Source: Nymphaea colorata
Taxonomy: Eukaryota > Streptophyta > Magnoliopsida > Nymphaeales > Nymphaeaceae
Reading direction: 5' to 3'
DNA: 64,000 bases
Assembly (NCBI RefSeq): GCF_008831285.2
Contig: NW_022204507.1
Coordinates: forward strand, 434,001-498,000
Shown: positions 61,651 through 64,000 of the stretch, piece after piece
How the letters are laid out: every line of letters starts with the position of its first letter
How positions within the stretch are numbered: the stretch's first letter is position 1
Program-made: the position numbers and the translations under genes
Notes under the pieces: generated by a model
What the model was told of the DNA's origin: nothing
Seen by the model: only the letters and a program-made list of their open reading frames with translations
The model's database searches: none

Positions 61651-64000
61651 TGTAACGCTCGTTGTTTGGCAGGACGGGTCGGGTCAGGGTCCAGACCCGG
61701 ACCCGAGCCCCTGACGCGTGATCGAGCCCGACTCCGCCTCCCCTCCCTCGTCTTTCCTTCTTCTCCCTCGTTTCCCCTCTTCGTCTCTCCTTACCCACGA
61801 CCGGAACTCAGCGAAGCAGAAGAAGGCGACGGCGACGGTGACGGCGGCAGCTCGCGGGTAAGCTCCCTCTCTCGCCCTCTCTGCCTGTTTTTCCCCTCCT
61901 TTCCTGCGCATCCCTCCCTCTCTACAACACTCTCTCTCATCTCACACGCTGTCCCTCTCCTCCTTGCCCGAGCTCTCTTCCCTTCTTCTCTCGCCTCCTT
62001 CTCCCTTCTCCCTCGCTTGCTCCTCCTTCCACTTCTTTCTTCTCCTCCTCCTTCCCACGCAGACCCTTCCCTCACCGTCCGAACCCTACCCCTTTGTCTG
62101 TCTCCCATCTCTGTCGATGTTTCCTCCCTGCTCATTCTCGTGCTCTTTCTCAGTTCTTAGCCTCCCCCAATCGAACCAATATTTTAGCCGAACTCCTCCT
62201 CTTGAGCACGTTCTTGCTTGTTCTCTTTAGTTGTGGCTGTTGGATTGGAATTTCAGTTTGATGGTGCATCATTCTCTTTGTAACAGTGAATAGAAGGCGT
62301 TGGTGGTGGCGGCTTGGCACGATTTCTGTCATTTGGGGACCGACTGTATGCTTGAGGTGGCTGTTTGAGGCATCACAGCAGTTTGGACGCATAGATTGGG
62401 GTGAACAAAGCCTATTTGAGCTTAGATTATTGGATATTATATAGTAGAACATGTATAATTATTGCTTGAGCATGTTAGAGTTTAGAATTGATGTTTTGGG
62501 ATGCATGTTAGCGATTTTGCTTTTGGGGATAATGGGGGGGTTATGATGGAGAAGCGATGATTCATGTGTGGGATGATCGTTTAAGCATGATGGATTAATT
62601 TTCGAAGCTTTAAGGAAACATGGTAGAGATTGTGAGGTTGTGGGGAAGTTTTGGAACCGTCTTAGGGAGTGTAGCGCAGACTTCGGTGAACGGGTGTATC
62701 ATGAAGTTAATTAGGGAATATACGTATTGGGATGTGACTTGAGGTTGATGTCTTGCTTAAAGAACGTTATTGAGGAAGGAATTAGTGATAGATTGATTGA
62801 TGGTTGAAGGCTTTGGTTTTTCGAGGCAACGTCAAGACGTAAAGGAGGAGGTCTATTGGAGAGCTTGTTAGTCGACACTACTTGTCGACACCCTCTTGAG
62901 GCGACGACACGTGCCTCAAGGATTTTATTTTTGTATTTGTTTGTTTCTGTTTGAATGGTGTAGGTATCTAGTAGAAACATTATTCTTGTTTATGTTTGCA
63001 GGTGCACCGGACACATCCCGTCGACCTTGAGTTCGAAACTTGAGGCATTTTGAAGAATTTGGTGAGCGCGCCACAGGTATGGCAACTTTCCAGGCAAATT
63101 CCTGCCTGGGGCAAATGTGTGATTGGGTGCTCCTAGGATCAAGGGATCCTAGGATTGTGATGTGAATTGATTGACTGTTTTGTGAAAGAGTATATGTATG
63201 TTGCTTACATGATATGAATGGGTTAGAAAGATTATTAGTCATTCGTTTTGAAATTGTTACGCATTGGCATGTGCATGCTAGAATTGATATCTGTTTAGGA
63301 CAGATGAGGCGGGGTATCGAGTCGAGTGTCTCCTCGACCCCCATTGTGCATTAGAAAGCATCAAAGAATGATAATTGCATAGGACAGCTACGAGCCAACC
63401 GCAGATGGAGACTACTCTCTGTGGATTGGCTAAGTTTTTCAAAAAGGTGATTGACGTGATTGATGTGAGGATTGATGTGATGATTGATATGAATGTGTAT
63501 GTTGTTGCATATCCATTGCCATGGGCAATGATGCGAATGGATGTTTTGGAGGGTAGTTGTACCCGTATGGTATGACGGCTAGCAATGACGGTTACTGTAT
63601 GTATAGACCTCATGTGGAGGTAATCGGAGGTGTGGGTGCACTCGTGAAGTGTACTAGCCTCATGTGCTAGCCAGTCATTTTGTGAATGTGTAACTATAAT
63701 GATAAGAATGAATAACTAAGAGATGTGAGGCCAGTGGGATGTGGCTATGTGTTTGGGAGACGTCCCCCTTGTTTGCCACTGGTCTCGCCTGTCAGAGCGC
63801 AGACGGTGCAAGGCCCCAAGGTTCTGTTGTGTGTTGTGCTTGGAGCGTTGGGCTCCCGCCTTCCCAACCTGGGTGTCCTAGGGAAGGCTGAGTATCTCAC
63901 ATTGGACTTCACACATCCAGGGATGAGTGCTCTACCGCTGCAGCGGGTGAAATGGATCCATACTGTTATGGGCCACCACGGTGATTGTCTCTCGGCTGTA
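61651..64000 (+). mobile_element. 3' LTR of gypsy element, cut by the window end
   Basis: It starts TGTAACGCTCG immediately after the polypurine tract. At least 2.35 kb is present, and its end is beyond the window. Comparison with the inverted fragment at 48126-49560 predicts about 0.7 kb more and a GTGTGACA end, so roughly 3 kb in all, plausible for Tekay. The first 500 bases are a CT-rich leader-like tract. The last 740 bases are the part shared with the 48-49.6 kb copy and include short ATTGATGTGA repeats at 63450-63500. Confidence 0.85.
61735..62165 (+). repeat. Pyrimidine-rich tract in the LTR
   Basis: About 430 bases of mostly C and T on the plus strand (CCTCC, CTTCT, CTCTC words). It yields long Ser/Leu/Pro-rich ORFs on plus and Arg/Glu/Gly-rich ORFs on minus, which I do not treat as genes. 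Its place early in the LTR fits a promoter/leader. Confidence 0.7.

Noticed and set aside
61666-62160. 164-codon plus and 114-codon minus ORFs
   Set aside because: They fall within the pyrimidine-rich tract of the gypsy 3' LTR. Low-complexity translation on both strands argues against coding.

Overview
This is a nuclear window from a flowering plant. It is AT-rich and intron-rich, with fragments of plant gene families (PLS-type PPR, subtilase, glycoside hydrolase family 2 beta-galactosidase, KDM5-type JmjC demethylase, SEC16, MATE, YUCCA), a plastid psaA fragment, a probable mitochondrial insert, and plant-type LTR and hAT transposons. A block of exactly 100 Ns (23947-24046) is a scaffold gap. 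I cannot name the species. I found no clearly intact protein-coding gene, and every gene I recognise is broken by frameshifts, stops, splice-site loss or truncation.

Layout. Bases 1-6857 are a minus-strand LTR retrotransposon: internal region, primer-binding site, then a long LTR. That LTR is split by a 3.6 kb hAT-type DNA transposon (1812-5421) with good terminal inverted repeats and a perfect 8-bp target duplication. The hAT element carries a fragment of a PPR gene. From 7.6 to 19.4 kb lie three multi-exon pseudogenes: subtilase prodomain (minus), GH2 beta-galactosidase exons 1-2 (minus) and the C-terminal half of a KDM5/JMJ14-like demethylase (plus). An organelle-like block (about 20.84-21.77 kb) and a second TIR element with GAGCTCGAG-type subterminal repeats follow, up to the gap. 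Bases 24-34 kb are mostly AT-rich non-coding DNA with several degenerate tandem repeats. A SEC16 N-terminal pseudogene (minus) lies at 34.1-35.4 kb, an unassigned broken gene at 36.9-37.2 kb, a possible LTR at 37.5-38.8 kb, a MATE fragment at 42.0-42.2 kb, a 30-bp minisatellite at 42.8-43.25 kb, a 1.8 kb long inverted repeat at 43.65-45.44 kb and a YUCCA fragment at 46.2-46.4 kb.

The right part holds a minus-strand LTR fragment (48.1-49.6 kb), a plastid psaA fragment (51.83-52.07 kb), and a 5'-truncated, mutated Ty3/gypsy chromovirus of Tekay/Del type (57.66 kb to the window end). Its 3' LTR shares a module of about 740 bp, inverted, with the 48-49.6 kb LTR fragment.

No pathway links these genes. 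The window reads as a graveyard of gene fragments and nested transposons. The most notable objects are the PPR-carrying hAT element, the long inverted repeat, and the run of unrelated intron-containing gene fragments on both strands.
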